Source of the DNA: Ehretia macrophylla
Taxonomy: Eukaryota > Streptophyta > Magnoliopsida > Boraginales > Ehretiaceae
Assembly (NCBI GenBank): GCA_037974665.1
Contig: CM075770.1
Location: 95,166,850-95,230,849, forward strand
Direction: 5' to 3'
Length of the DNA: 64,000 nucleotides
Positions 26,097 through 38,260 of the stretch are shown here, piece by piece. Numbering within the stretch: position 1 is the first letter of the stretch; each line of letters opens with the position of its first letter. The position numbers and the translations under genes are program-made. Under the pieces are notes generated by a model. The model worked only from the letters and a program-made list of their open reading frames with translations, had not been told where the DNA came from and did no database searches.

Positions 26097-26625
26097 CTAA
26101 CACATCTCTCTTTCTCATTTTCTCCAAACTTCTTCTTCGAGTTTTCTTTATGACCCTACGTGGCTAAACTTTTATACTTGGTCGAAGGAAACTGAAGCCT
26201 CAGAATCAAGAAAACTGTGAGATCTAATTATTTTTTATTGTTAAATTTATGCTTTAAGTATCAAATATTATTTTGTGCTTATTTTAATGATTATCTCGTT
26301 TAATTACTAGGAGGCCATCTACTGCTAGGTTAGATATTAAATTCGTAATTGTTTGATCCCTCTAATTTGCGAAGCAACTAAGATTTAACAATTTGGTGCA
26401 TCAGGAATTATTAGATCTTAGGAATAACGTTCAACTAATTTAAATGTAACCGTTTCTGCTTGTGTTATTTAGTTTTATCGATCTTTCTAATTCTTAAGGC
26501 TGCTACTAGATTAAATGTTTAGCATTTGTCCATGGTTGCTTAGTAGTTAAGGTCAATTAAATCGCTTGTTTTCTAATTAACTACGATTAAGGAGAGATAG
26601 AAAAAAATTCCAACGGTAAATATTT
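26096..26625 (+). repeat. Athila-like element 2, 3' LTR, first remaining part
   Basis: This matches 24636-25188 of the 5' LTR, with a deletion of about 40 bp near 26311. It ends with the TSD TATTT (26621-26625) of the inserted copia element. Confidence 0.85.
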
Positions 26626-28055
26626 TGAAATGGAGGCAAGCCAACACATATAGATAGCATGTCTAAGCATATATCATAGTTCGATTCAAGATCTAGAAAG
26701 TTATGCATGGATACATAGCTATGGCCGAAACTAGGCAAAGCATATTTCAAAACTTTCTAGCAAAGATCAACATGCATTCTTTCACATATGTCCATAAACT
26801 AGCAAGCTAACATTATATATCTACTATATGTAATGAAATAGCAAGGTCCTTAGGTATACCTTTTGTAGACAACTTGGTTGATGGTATGGCTTGAAGCTGG
26901 AGCAATAGAGTCCTTCTAACTTGAAAGGTCTAGTTGGTCCACAAGCATCCAAAGTCCACCATTCACTTGAACACAAATATGTACTAGTATATCTTCTAAG
27001 TGTTAAGCTATGTGTCTGTGGTATATAATCAAAATGCAAAAGCTCCTCAAAGTTCTTGCAATGGCCGAGAAGCACCAAGCAAGAGGAGAAGATGATCTTT
27101 CTATCTCCTCAATTTTCTTGGCTGAATTGTGTGTCTCTTTTCATGAGAGAGGTTGTCATCTTTTAATCAAATAATATATTAACAATATCAAAAAGTGTAG
27201 CCAACCACAATTACTAACTTTTCTTGATAATGCATGCACATCATAAGATCACAATCATTGCAATTTGATGGCAAGATGAATGTCTTCTCTATCCTCTTCC
27301 TCTTGGCCGAAAATCTTAGTGGAAAGAGAGAGAAAATTGTCATCTTTTATATATTATATGATAAATTATTATTTAATTGCTTTTATGCATTCAAGAGCCA
27401 ATCAAACCATTTATCTTTCTTGCTTGAATCAACCAAGCCATGCATAGCCTTGGATTGTAATTATTACAATCCAAGGGACACATTTTTCTCTCTCATGACA
27501 CTTGGCAAAAAGGTTCTATCATCAAAAACAATGGACAAGATTCCTTTGTCTTTATTCAAAAGTCAATTTCATCCATCCAGTTCAAATTCAAATGACTAGG
27601 ATTGATGACATGGACGATCCTACATCTCACATGCCACATGTCAATGCCCTATCATTAATTTTCCTTTTTTATTTGATGACTAGGATGATGACTTGGCAAT
27701 ACACAAATTACATCATCATTACAGATATACATATATAAACACCTATATATATATATATATATATTATTTTTGTGTGTGACCTTATTATACAAGCTCCCGG
27801 TGAACTTATTCATGATACTTATTAGTGTGTGACCTTCTAGATTCATAATCGCGTACCAATGAGGGATTTGATAAACCTCCTTATCTATTTCGAAAATGTC
27901 ACCATCATTTACCGAAATACCCTCATGCTCATGAGTGACGCACTAGCAACGAACGTATCATGAGAATGTAAACGATAATGAAGACACCGTCTTTCATGAA
28001 TCCATTTAACCATCGAGAATTAGTGTGCAGTCCGATCCTTTTGTTACAAGTGCCC
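26626..28055 (-). repeat. Element C, left LTR, outer part
   Basis: This matches 40425-42015 nearly base for base. It ends at TGCCC (28051-28055), the target site of gypsy element B. A short TA repeat lies near 27745-27766. The open frames at 26824-27738 have counterparts in the other LTR only because the LTR itself is duplicated. Confidence 0.9.
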
Positions 28056-30557
28056 TGTGACGCCCGAGATTTTTGCCTGCATTCATTTACTGTTGCATCT
28101 ATTATTTGCGCATTTAATTCTGTGCTTTACATGTTGTCTTTCTTAGTTACTATTCATTTCATTTTTTAAATACTTAATTACATTGAATTAGTATTTTTAT
28201 TAAATCATATTAGTTGCTAGAGGAATAGGAAAAATTTGCAATTGAGCTAGGAGCGATAGGAGCACTTGTTTAGAAAATGTTTTAGCAAACTAAGAATAGT
28301 GTTACGTAACTTAACTTAGTGATTTAATTAGCTAGTTTACATTTTACAACCTAGACTCGGTTTTACGCAAACTAAGCTCATTTTAGAAGTCAACTTAAGC
28401 ACCCAACTTAGCCCATTTATTATAAACTCAACACATAACACCACTTAACCCATTAGTTGACAAAAACAAAAAAAAAGAGTGCAGTGAACAGTGCTGAACC
28501 TGACAGCCCTCTTTGTGCTTTGGGAGGAATTTTTCTTCTTCAATTCATCACTTCAAGCCAAGCAAAGCTAGGAGCACATAGTTTAGGGTGTTTGCAAGTC
28601 TCCCGAGAGCTCTTGCGCTCATTGGTTAGGGTTTTCATGCTTATTTGTGCATTTTAGAAATGTTGCTATTTTCTTGATTTGTTAGATATGTTGTCTAATG
28701 TTATCACAATGCTCAAATAAGCTTATATATGTTGTATACATGTAGTAGAGACCACATTTATGCTATTATTTCATGTTTTAAACGGTAGAAATCGATGGTT
28801 GATTCGTAGGGGTGAATAGTGACAGGATTTCTAGAGTTTTGTGTAATTGTGCATATTAGTTTGATTCAATACTTCTAATGGATGCCTTAGGTGTTAATGA
28901 AGGTAGTCTAATAGCCCCATGCACTCGAATTTCTCTAAACTTGCATAAAATGAGAAATAGCCGACTTTATAAAAGGGGTTTCGGGGTTAATACTAATCCG
29001 GGCGGATTCGGGCGCTTCACATTTGGTATTCTTAGGCTACCTAGATGCTATAGAAGCTTTGCTAAACCTTGTTTGAAGCTCGGTTGAAGTATGTGTAGTT
29101 CAAAGCTATAAGAGAGCAATTGGGACTTTTGGGGTAATTGCGGGTAATTGAATATGTTTGAGGGTTATAAGGGTACCTTAAAGGTTAGTTAGAAGATTGG
29201 TATTGCTTCCCCTCGAATTTGGAAATATTAACTTGGGTTTGGAAGAAAAACGGATTGAATAACAAAGGGGTTTAAAGATAAATTTGATTGTCTCTTGCAT
29301 CTAAAACCTTGGCATGACTCTTTATGTGTTTAAATGTGGTTTCAAGTTGTATCGGAGCTTTTGACTTAATTCTATGGATATCTTGAATATGCTCCTTTGT
29401 AAAATTGTTTAATTGCTTATATAAACTGCTTTTATTCTAACTGTTCCGAGGTCAACCTACTTTGTTGATCCTCCTAAGTGTTATTGATTATATTGTTGAT
29501 ATTGACTTGCCATTGTTAAGTGCATTGCATAGTGGTTGCGCAACCATAGTGTCAGGGGTGGTTGTGTTGAGTATTGGCTGGGTGGCAGAGGGCTTGCTAG
29601 TGGATATTCAAACTCCATACCCTATTCCCTCACTCGCTTGGTCCGGAGATTGCCAGGGGGTGTTGGGTCGTAAGATTATCGAGGTACATCTGGAGTACAC
29701 CCACTGGAGTGTTTGGGGTTATGCTGGCTTATCGTGATCGAGATCGTGGTTCGTGGATCGTGAATGAAGATCAAGTGAAGATTTGGAGTGTTGGGGTTAA
29801 GTATAATGTATCCTTTTAATGTGTGGTTACTTGAGCTATGGTTATTTCTTGATTGGTTTAATTGTTATTATTGTTAACTGTATAACCTGTTGCATTGCAC
29901 GCCCCGGGAGACTTTATCCCTCACTAGGCAGCAGTGGTTGCTCATACCTCGATATATGTTTCAGGAAGTACTGAGGGTGATCCCCAGCTATTTGAGGTGA
30001 TAGTGGAAGAGGAAGAAGTACAGGCAGAGCCTTTGCCCTAGTTGTTGTGTGTTTGTTGCCTGAGGTGGATGTGCTTTCTTGTTACTACATGGTGTACTTG
30101 TATTACTATGTTATGATCTATTTTGTGGCCTTAGGGCTATGTATATTCTTGTAGTTACAAGTCGAAAGATAGTTGGTTGTAGTGATAGATTTGATAAACC
30201 ATGGTTTGTAATAACTATGTTCTATTTTCTAGCTACTTGCATGCTTAGGAGTGTATGTTTTAAAGTATGCTTGGTTTCAACTCCTAGGATTGTTCCAATG
30301 TTATTTTGGATGGTATGATAATCGGATTTATGAAGAAGTTAAGTTGGTTGCATGCTCGTGTGATTTTGAACTATTGTATGCTTCAAGGCTCGGATGGCCT
30401 TGAACCTTTGAACTTTAGTTATAAAAGCTTGTCTTGTTGTATTATGGCTTTATTTGAGTGATTACAGGTTTTCAGAATGTCCACGATACAGAGAAGACTC
30501 TGTCCATGTGTCGGGTCCAGACTTAACCTTAGCGTGGGGTTGGGTCGGGGCGTGACA
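28056..30557 (+). repeat. Element B, left LTR, 2502 bp
   Basis: This is paired with 32569-35060. It contains hairpin module copy F and a conserved ATATGTTTCAG block ending at 29964. Frames of 91 and 79 codons (29462-29737, 30079-30318) recur in the right LTR, as any LTR sequence must, and show no known domain. Confidence 0.93.
29534..29703 (+). other. LTR hairpin module, copy F
   Basis: GGTTGCGCAACC is a perfect palindrome (29534-29545). The outer stem TTGAGTATT (29567-29575) pairs with GATATTCAA (29603-29611) through two G-U pairs. The inner stem GGCA (29584-29587) pairs with TGCT (29595-29598) across a 7-base loop. The GGGTCGTAAGAT string and GGTAC...GTAC remain. Confidence 0.65.
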
Positions 30558-30563
30558 TTTAGG

Positions 30564-30575
30564 TGTTATCAGAGC
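30564..30575 (+). other. Primer binding site of element B (initiator tRNA-Met type)
   Basis: TGTTATCAGAGC lies six bases after the LTR end and differs by one base from the canonical TGGTATCAGAGC. Confidence 0.8.
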
Positions 30576-30942
30576 TTATAGATGCATAAAGCCGGGTTAA
30601 TTTTCTCGGTCTGTGGGTAGGAGTCTATTGAGTTAATGTGTGATTGTGTGAATAAATATTTCCTTGAATGGCTAAGAGAAAGATTGAATGATTGAGCACA
30701 TGCTAGCATGAAAGCGAGAATGTGATAGGTCTTATTTGAGTTATTGAGTAAAAGTGAAAAGTTAAGAATGAAAAGTATGACTAATCGTTTTACTTGTATC
30801 TTTAATATGTAAAGTGTTGTATGACCCTATGTGCGATCTTATGTTAACTTATTTGAACTTGTTCCTATGTGATTTAACTGTGAATTATACAAATGCTTGT
30901 CATAATACTTTACATTCTAGTTATCTGGAATGGGACTCCGTC

Positions 30943-32054
30943 GTTGAACTGAGAATCAGAATGTTGATAGAGAACCGAAGGAGGTTCCTAGACAGGAAGC
31001 AGGTGTAGTAGAGAATGTACCACCACAGGGACCAGAACCCAGCACTGCACAGATTCTGGCTACTATGGCTACTGCTATGAATACCATTGCCCAGTTCGTA
31101 ACTCAGCAGGGTCAGACAGGGGCTGCTAGAGGTAAACAGGTGGCCAGAGCCGAGGGTAGTGGTGCTACTGGAGTAAATTTGTATGATAGATTTTTACATC
31201 ACAGGGCCTACAGCTTCTTTGGAGAACCTGATGATATGAAAGCTGAATTGTGGTTGAGAAAGTTTGAAAAGGTGGCTACAATTCTCGAGTACAGTGATGA
31301 GAGAAAAATTACTTATGCCACATTTCTTCTGGAGGGTGACGCCGAAGTGTGGTGGCATATTATTAACGAGAAATGGGAAGCCGAGAGGGTTCATCATTCG
31401 TGGGCTGACTTCGTCCGTGAATTCCGAGACTAATATATATCAGTGGTTGCTTGTAGAGACGCCAAGCAGAGTTTATAGCTTTGAAGCAGGGAAATATGTC
31501 AATGGACCAATATGAGGCTACTTTTACTAGGATCTCTTGTTATGTACCGGTATTGGTGCAACCTAAGGATATGAAAATGCAGAGATTCATTATGGGGTTG
31601 AGAAATGATATTATGCTTAATTTGTCTGCAAATTATTACCCTAATTATACTGCAGTGGTCAGAGCCGCCTCGAGGTATGAAAAGTGCAAGGCAGACGTGT
31701 TAGCCGAGACTAGTCAATCAAGTAAGCGGCAGTTCCAGACTCAGAGTCAGGGGTACCAGAGACATACTATTTCAGTTGGGCAGAGTCCACAGCCGAGGCA
31801 GACTCAGAGTTATACAAGGCCTACTAAGACTCAGGCATGACCAATTCAGAGTCAGACTCAGAGTCAATCTCGTCCAACGGTGTCTCATTCGCAGCAGGGT
31901 AGTTCAGCTACCTCTACTTTCAGAGCTCCTTCGGGAGGCACTACTCTAAGACGTCACTAGCAGTGCAGCTTCTGTCAGCGTCAGGGTCATACTGAGGAGG
32001 TTTGTTGGAGGAAACAGAACAAGTGTATAGGCTGTGGGAATGACCAACATAGAG
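30943..32054 (+). pseudogene. gag of element B, frameshifted, with zinc knuckle
   Basis: An open frame continues to 31433 (Met at 31065). It contains the retrotransposon capsid-like region YSFFGEPDDMKAELWLRKFE and a downstream WADFVREFRD. A stop (TAA 31432) and loss of about two bases near 31470 shift the frame to 31481-31840, where LKQGNMSMDQYEATFTRI resumes the gag domain. A Gln/Ser-rich linker with stops at 31838 and 31958 follows, then a CCHC zinc knuckle CSFCQRQGHTEEVC at 31964-32005 and a partial second knuckle (CIGCGNDQHR). The original start codon is not evident. It is a broken gene whose domain order is that of Ty3/gypsy gag. Confidence 0.85.
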
Positions 32055-32568
32055 TCGACAAAAGAGTTATGCAGATAGATGCCGTCGTGATCTGCAATTT
32101 ACCGTAGGTGATTGGGTATTTCTAAAAATTTCTCATCGCAAGGGTTTGATTCGGCATGGTAAGGGAGGTAAGCTCAGTCCTCGTTTTGTGGGACCATTAG
32201 AAATAACTGAAACCATTAGTGAATTGGCTTATCGTCTAGCTTTGCCTCCTAGCCTGGGCAGAATTCATGATGTCTTCCATGTTTCTATGCTTCGGAAGTA
32301 TCAACCAGATCCTTCTCATGTTCTTAAGCCCGAGCCTTTGGAGATCAGTGAAACTTTGACTTACACGGAGAAACCTCTTCGGATTGTGGATCAGAAAGTT
32401 CAGGAGTTGAGGACTAAAAGCATTCCGATGGTTAAAGTTATGTGGGATCATCATGGGGTAGAGGACGCTACATGGGAGAAAGGGGATCAGATGCGAGATC
32501 GTTATCCAGAGTTATTCGTCGGATCATGTAAGAATTGCGTGAGCGCAATTAGTTTAAGGGGGAGAGGA
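32055..32568 (+). pseudogene. Integrase C-terminal region with chromodomain-like tail (element B pol remnant)
   Basis: The frame opens KSYADRCRRDLQFTVGDWVF, then LSPRFVGPLEI, YRLALPPSLGRIHDVFHVSM and LRKYQPDPSHVL. These are the conserved end of chromovirus integrase. A chromodomain-like tail follows (VDQKVQELRTKSIPMVKVMW ... ATWE ... YPELF). It is joined directly to the gag zinc-knuckle region at about 32055, so about 3 kb of pol is missing. No stop follows the tail: the frame continues through the PPT into the right LTR and stops at 32731. The fusion keeps no catalytic domain. Confidence 0.88.
32556..32568 (+). other. Polypurine tract of element B
   Basis: AAGGGGGAGAGGA lies immediately before the right LTR (TGTGACG at 32569). 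Confidence 0.85.
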
Positions 32569-35060
32569 TGTGACGCCCGAGTTTTTTGCTTGCATTCATT
32601 TACTATTGCATCTATTATTTGCGCATTTAATTCTGTGCTTTACTTGTTGTCTTTCTTAGTTACTATTCATTCCATTTTTCAAATACTTAATTATATTGAA
32701 TTAGCATTTTTATTAAATCATATTAATTGCTAGAGTTATAGGAAAAATGTGCAATTGAGCTAGGAGCAATAGGAGCACTTGTTTAGAAAATGTTTTAGCA
32801 AACTAGGAATAGTGTTACGTAACTTAACTTAGTGATTTAATTAGCCAGCCTACATTTTACAACTTAGACTCGGTTTTAAGCTAACTAAGCTCATTTTAGA
32901 AGTCAACTTAAGCACCCAACTTAGCCTATTTATTATAAACTCAACACATAACACCACTTAACCCATTAGTTGACAAAAAAAAGAGTGCAGTGAACAGTGC
33001 TGAACCCGACAGCCCTCTTTGTGCTTTGGGATGAATTTTTCTTCTTCAATTCATCACTTCAAGCCAAGCGAAGCTAGGAGCACATAGTTTAAGGTGTTTG
33101 CAAGTCTCCCGAGAGCTCTTGCGCGCATTGGTTAGGGTTTTCATGCTTATTTGTGCATTTTAGAAATGTTGCTATTTTCTTAATTTGTTAGAAATGTTGT
33201 CTAATGCTATTGCAATGCTCAAATAAGCTTATATATGTTGTATACATGTAGTAGAAACCATATTTATGCTATTATTTCATGTTTTAAATGGTAGAAATCG
33301 ATGGTTGATTCGTAGGGGTGAATAGTGATGGGATTTCTAGGGTTTTGTGTAATTGTGCATATTAGCTTGATTCAATGCTTCTAATAGATGTCTTAGGTAC
33401 TAATGAAGGTAGTCTAATAGCCCCGTGCACTCGAATTGCTCTAAACTTGCATAAAATGTGAGATAGCCGACTTTATAAAAGGGGTTTCAGGGTTAATGCT
33501 AATCCGGGTGGATTCGGGCTTCACATTTGGTATTCTTAGGCTACCTAGGTGCTATAGAAGCTTTGCTAACTCTTGTTTGAAGCCCGGTTGAAGTATGTGT
33601 AGTTCAAAGCTATAAGAGGGAAATTGAAACTTTTGGGGTAATTCCAGGTAATTGAATGTGTTTGAGGGTTATAGGGGTACCTTAAGGGTTAGTTAGAAGA
33701 TTGGTATTGCTTCCCCTCGAATTTGGAAACATTAACTTGGGTTTGGAAGGAAAACGGATTGAATAACAAAGGGGTTTAAGGGTAAATTCGATTGTCTCTT
33801 GCATCTAAAACCTTGGCATGGCTCTTTATGTGTTTAAATGTGGTTTCAAGTTGTATCGGAGCTTTTGACATCAGTTTATGGATATCTTGAATATGCTCCT
33901 TCGTAAAATTGCTTAATTGCTTGCATAAACTGCTTCTATTCTAACTGTTCCGAGGTCAACCTATTTTGTTGATCCTCCTACATGTTATTGATCATATTGT
34001 TGATATTGACTTGCCATTGTTAAGTGCATTGCATAGTGGTTGCGCAACTATAGTGTTAGGGGCGGTTGTGTTGAATATCGGTTGGGCGGCAGAAGGATTG
34101 CCAGTGGATATTCAAACTCCATACCCTAATCCCTCACTCGCCTGGTCCGGAGATTGTCAGGGGGTGTTGGGTCGTAGGATTATCGAGGTACATCCGGAGT
34201 ATACCCACTGGAGTGTTTGGGGTTATGCCAGCTTATCGTGATCGAGATCGTGGTTCGTGGATCGTGAATGAAGATCAAGTGAAGATTTGAAGTGTTGGGG
34301 TTAAGTGTAATGTATCCTTTTAATGTGTGGTTACTTGAGCTATGGTTATTTCTTGATTGGTTTAATTGCTATTATTGTTAACTGTATTACATGTTGCATT
34401 GTACGCACTGGGAGACTTTATCCTTCACTAGGCAACAGTAGTTGCTCATACCTCGATATATGTTTCAAGAAGTGTTGAGGGTGATCCCCATCTATTTGAG
34501 GTGATAGTGGAAGAGGAAGAAGTACAGGCAGAGCCTTTGCCCTAGTTGCTGTGTGTTTGTTGCCTGAGGTTGATGTGATTTCTTGTTACTACATGGTGTA
34601 CTTGTATTACTATGTTATGATCTATTTTGTGGCCTTAGGGCTATGTATATTCTTGTAGTTACAAGTCGAAAGATAGTTGGTTGTAGTGATAGATTTGAGA
34701 AACCATGGTTTGTAATAACTATGTTCTATTTTCTAGCTACTTGCATGCTTGGGAGTGTATGTTTTAAAGTATGCTTGGTTTCAACTCCTAGGATTGTTCC
34801 AATGTTATTTTGGATGGTATGATAATCGGATTTATGAAGAAGTTAAGTTGGTTGCATGCTTGTGTGATTTTGAACTATTGTATGCTTCAAGGCTCAAATG
34901 GCCTTGAACCTTTGAACTTTAGTTATAAAAGCTTGTCTTGTTGTATTGTGGCTTTATTTGAGTGATTACAGGTTTCAGAATGTCCACGGTACAGGGGAGA
35001 CTCTGTCCCTGTGTCGGGTCTAGACTTAACCTTAGCGTGGGGTTGGGTCGGGGCGTGACA
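32569..35060 (+). repeat. Element B, right LTR, 2492 bp
   Basis: Its partner is 28056-30557, and the termini TGTGACG...GTGACA are identical. It contains hairpin module copy G. Confidence 0.93.
34038..34206 (+). other. LTR hairpin module, copy G
   Basis: The outer stem TTGAATATC (34071-34079) pairs perfectly with GATATTCAA (34107-34115). The inner stem GGCA (34088-34091) pairs with TGCC (34099-34102) across a 7-base loop. Compared with copy F, two G-U pairs are Watson-Crick here. Confidence 0.7.
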
Positions 35061-35875
35061 AGCCCGATCGGGAAATGACCATGAAATGGTTAAGACCACA
35101 TCCGATACTATGTATAAATCTAAATCGGTGAAACGAGAGATGGCTACCATAGAAAAATCCCATTTCCATCACTTCATACTCGCCTTGGCCAAGGACTTGC
35201 TCGTTTCCCAACCGATCTCCGATATCATAGGACATTGCCTCACGTCAGAGGTTAACAGATCCTATCTTGACAATTACCTGTCGGTTCATACCATAAGACT
35301 AAAACGCAAAAGGCCGTAACCTATCTTATGGAAGACGGGTATTGTCCAGACATAGAATTTAGCCCATGATATAACCGGCAGCCGTAATCTCTCAAGTCTG
35401 AGGATTAATTTGCACAATTCTTAACTAAATGTGAACTATTAGCCTGAAATCATATAGTTCACTATTTATTATCACATTCAATGATCCGTACACAGACGAT
35501 CACTCATATGTTTATTAGTCCACATCACCATGTTGTTCTAGCATTTCGCACGCCATCCTTTATCATTAAGATCATCATGTTAATCAAAGGTAATAACATA
35601 TGATAACCTGTACTCGATTATTCTAGTCCCTGTCGAATAATCTGAAGGGCTATGAATTGTTTCTTAATGCTTATCATATCAAAAAGAAAGTGCGAAATAT
35701 CCTAAACCCTTTTAGAACATTTCTCTTCTCGGATAAACATTAGGGACATATTCATATCGAAGCGGAGAATATGAATATCCTACAAATCACATAGTGTATT
35801 AAAACACATAAGCATATTCTTATTAAACCCTAATAAGGTCATCACAAACTTTAGTATTAGGGTATATCCCCAACA
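35061..35875 (-). repeat. Element C, left LTR, inner part
   Basis: This resumes the host LTR after element B and matches 42015-42826. It ends CCCCAACA, the LTR start in element orientation. Confidence 0.9.
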
Positions 35876-37672
35876 ATCTCCTACATGCACTAATGCTATC
35901 AACCATATGATCTAGTGCATTTTACATTTGTATCTCTATACTCATTTTCCCAAAGATGGTGATCCACTGTAACTGTCTTTACAGGATCAGTGGGTCATCT
36001 ATAGAAACAACTATAGGATCTTTATATGTTAATTCATTTTCTTATCAAGAAAGAAACTCTTGAATTGACTCTTTACAAGTTCGGACTCTTAATGAGATCG
36101 GGTTCTTCTAAGCTTGTGCAAAAAGCCTTTATGATAGCCACCTTATTACATCCGCTACTATCAATAGAAAGAACCTCATATTATCCAAACATCATAAAAG
36201 TCAAGCAGCATCTAGGCTTAAATAATAACATAACTATTATTTATCATTATTCGGAACTCTTTCCAATAATTCATAAATCCACTTAAAACACTCTTATCCT
36301 TTAAGGTGAATTCTTCACTAAGAACTTCACTATAACCACAAACCTTAAAATTCTGGGTTAAAGTTCATATAGAGATCATTATAACAATAAGATCACTAGA
36401 ATTTATATGTATTCTCTCTGATATCTATCATGTAACTCGTTACATCATATCGTGCCAAGTACTTGCCATTGCATTTAAAGGAGAATGGAAACAGCGCAAG
36501 GATTAGGTGCAAAAACCATTCGCAACCTTTCCTTAATAATCAGAAATAAATCTATAAGAAAAGACGGATACCCTGTCATTAAGACTAGAGACCAAAATTT
36601 CTTAGATTCTTCCATCTTAAAGAGAACTTTAAGATCGTGACTTGGTGTACAAGCAATGAGAAAACAAACAATCATATCACTGTACTTCATAGACATGATA
36701 CTTACAAGACATGATTGGTTTACCCAAGGAAAAACAACATAATATAAAATTTGATTGGACCTTGGCGAACAAAGGTATCATAAATTCTCAAGACTTGTTA
36801 AGGGCATGAACTCCCACTAACCTTTCTTATAAATTTAGATATCACCTTCATTTATTAATGAAAACGATCTCTATCTTTTCATTTTAACTATTTCATCATA
36901 ATTACATTTCTCTAAAGAAACTATGCATGAAAGAGTTTATATTCTATACAACTATAGAATTAAAACATGGTATAAGTTTAAAATCAATTTGAAAGATTTT
37001 GGTGATAAAAGATGCATTCTCTAATCTTCTTTTATAACCCAACATATTCTGGACAAGTCTCATAAGCTCCTTTTCAATTATTCATTTTGAACAAACTCTT
37101 TTGTCAAAAAGAATAATTAATCTATCAAACTCACTTAGATAGATAAAAGAATTCAAGTCTTTAACTCTTGACAATTTCAAAGTTCAAGACATTATAAGTA
37201 TGATTTGGTATTTAGCCATTTCATTAAATGCTAAGCATATGAAATATAAATGTTTGAGTTTGAAAACATTTTTTCTTCTGATACGCATTTCGACTATTTC
37301 ATTACTATTAATGAAAGATATACAAAATGGCAATCATTTCTTACAAAGGATCAATTCCAAAATTACCCATAGTAAGAAAAGATTGATAATAGTCACTACT
37401 ATTTAAAGAAACGTTCAAACTAATCTAAAACAATTACAAACATATTTCAAAATTGGGATCGCATACCAAGCCGATCCAAAACAACCAAATCATGCATAAA
37501 CAGTGTCAACTACTTAATCCCCTCCTGATGAGAGATCTCCTGGTAAGAATGCTACGGCCCAACTCCTCCTATGTCTCCTCCTCCTCCTTATTCTATTTCT
37601 GTTTTGGCTGGGCTCAACCACAGAAGGAGAGGACTCAACATGGGGATCAGGTGCTGTACCCAAACCAAGGTT
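35876..37672 (-). other. Element C interior, 3' part without recognisable pol
   Basis: This begins with the PPT-like GTAGGAGAT (35876-35884, - strand). The next 1.8 kb is AT-rich with many stops on both strands. I find no integrase, RT or RNase H motif. Short frames such as 36475-36696 (-) are unrecognised. A Gly/Arg/Pro-coding, GC-richer patch lies just after gag (37500-37670). Confidence 0.55.
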
Positions 37673-38260
37673 CTACCAGCTAGTCAGAATATCTGGCAAC
37701 TTATTCAGTGTGACCTCAATTCTATGCACGTGAAAGTCTAAGATCAAAGGAGAGTAGGATGGTAGAAGAAACTGCAAGATCAAGTCTACCTGAAGTCGGG
37801 AATCCATAACGAAACCAAATGCCTCTAATTGAGTTACCAAGTAAATCATTCTGAGGCAGTGCTGGCTCACGTCATCCCCTTCCTTAAGTCTCATACTAAA
37901 AAGCTCACGGGTCAACTGGAATCTCATAGACTGATTGCGCTCGCCAAAGGATTCCTCCGAACAACGAATGATATATAAGGAATGAGGCAACCCCTTATAG
38001 AATCGATGCAGATCATCGCTCATTGATGAAAGAATGTATCTCCTAGCATACATGTCATCTTGGACCCACTTATAATAAGTGACCTTGTCGGTCTCGGAAG
38101 CAGTCTCATTAACAGGAGCAAATGTCGGGACATCCAAAATATACTCAATTCTCTCAAATCGCAGGACTACCCTTAAACTTTTGTACCATTTCTCGAAATT
38201 TGGTCCAACTAAATAATCATGATTAAGGGTGGATAAAATAAGATTTATGAATGAAGCCAT
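37673..38260 (-). pseudogene. copia-type gag (UBN2-like), element C
   Basis: The 228-codon frame (from 38359) contains a likely Met at 38260, giving 195 residues. The start MASFINLILSTLNHDYLVGP is followed by NFEKWYKSLR. The pattern 'L...NF..W...+...L' near the N-terminus and RELFSMRLKEGDDVSQHCLR followed by LVTQLEAFGF are typical of the Ty1/copia gag core, as is PDILTSW at its end. The zinc knuckle and the rest of the polyprotein are absent. The frame is intact, unlike the other retroelement remnants here, so gag may have been kept after pol was lost. Alternatively it is simply undamaged so far. Confidence 0.8.

Larger units (their letters stand above)
28056..35060 (+). mobile_element. Ty3/gypsy element B (chromovirus-like), internally deleted, 7.0 kb
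   Basis: LTRs 28056-30557 and 32569-35060 open TGTGACGCCCGAG and close GGGGCGTGACA. The TSD is TGCCC (28051-28055) and AGCCC (35061-35065), with one mismatch. The undisturbed target is visible in the other copy of the host LTR at 42005-42030. An initiator-Met PBS lies at 30564 and the PPT at 32556. The interior is only 2.0 kb. It holds gag with a zinc knuckle and the last part of integrase, so protease, RT, RNase H and the integrase core are deleted. In the first 215 bp I count about 13 differences between the two LTRs, so it is not a very recent insertion. Confidence 0.93.

Noticed and set aside
29462-29737. 91-codon frame, with a near copy at 33966-34241
   Set aside because: It is conserved only because it lies in both LTRs of element B. 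It overlaps the hairpin module and has no known domain.
30079-30318. 79-codon hydrophobic frame, repeated at 34583-34822
   Set aside because: LTR duplication again explains the conservation; no start context or homologous frame occurs in the other LTR families.
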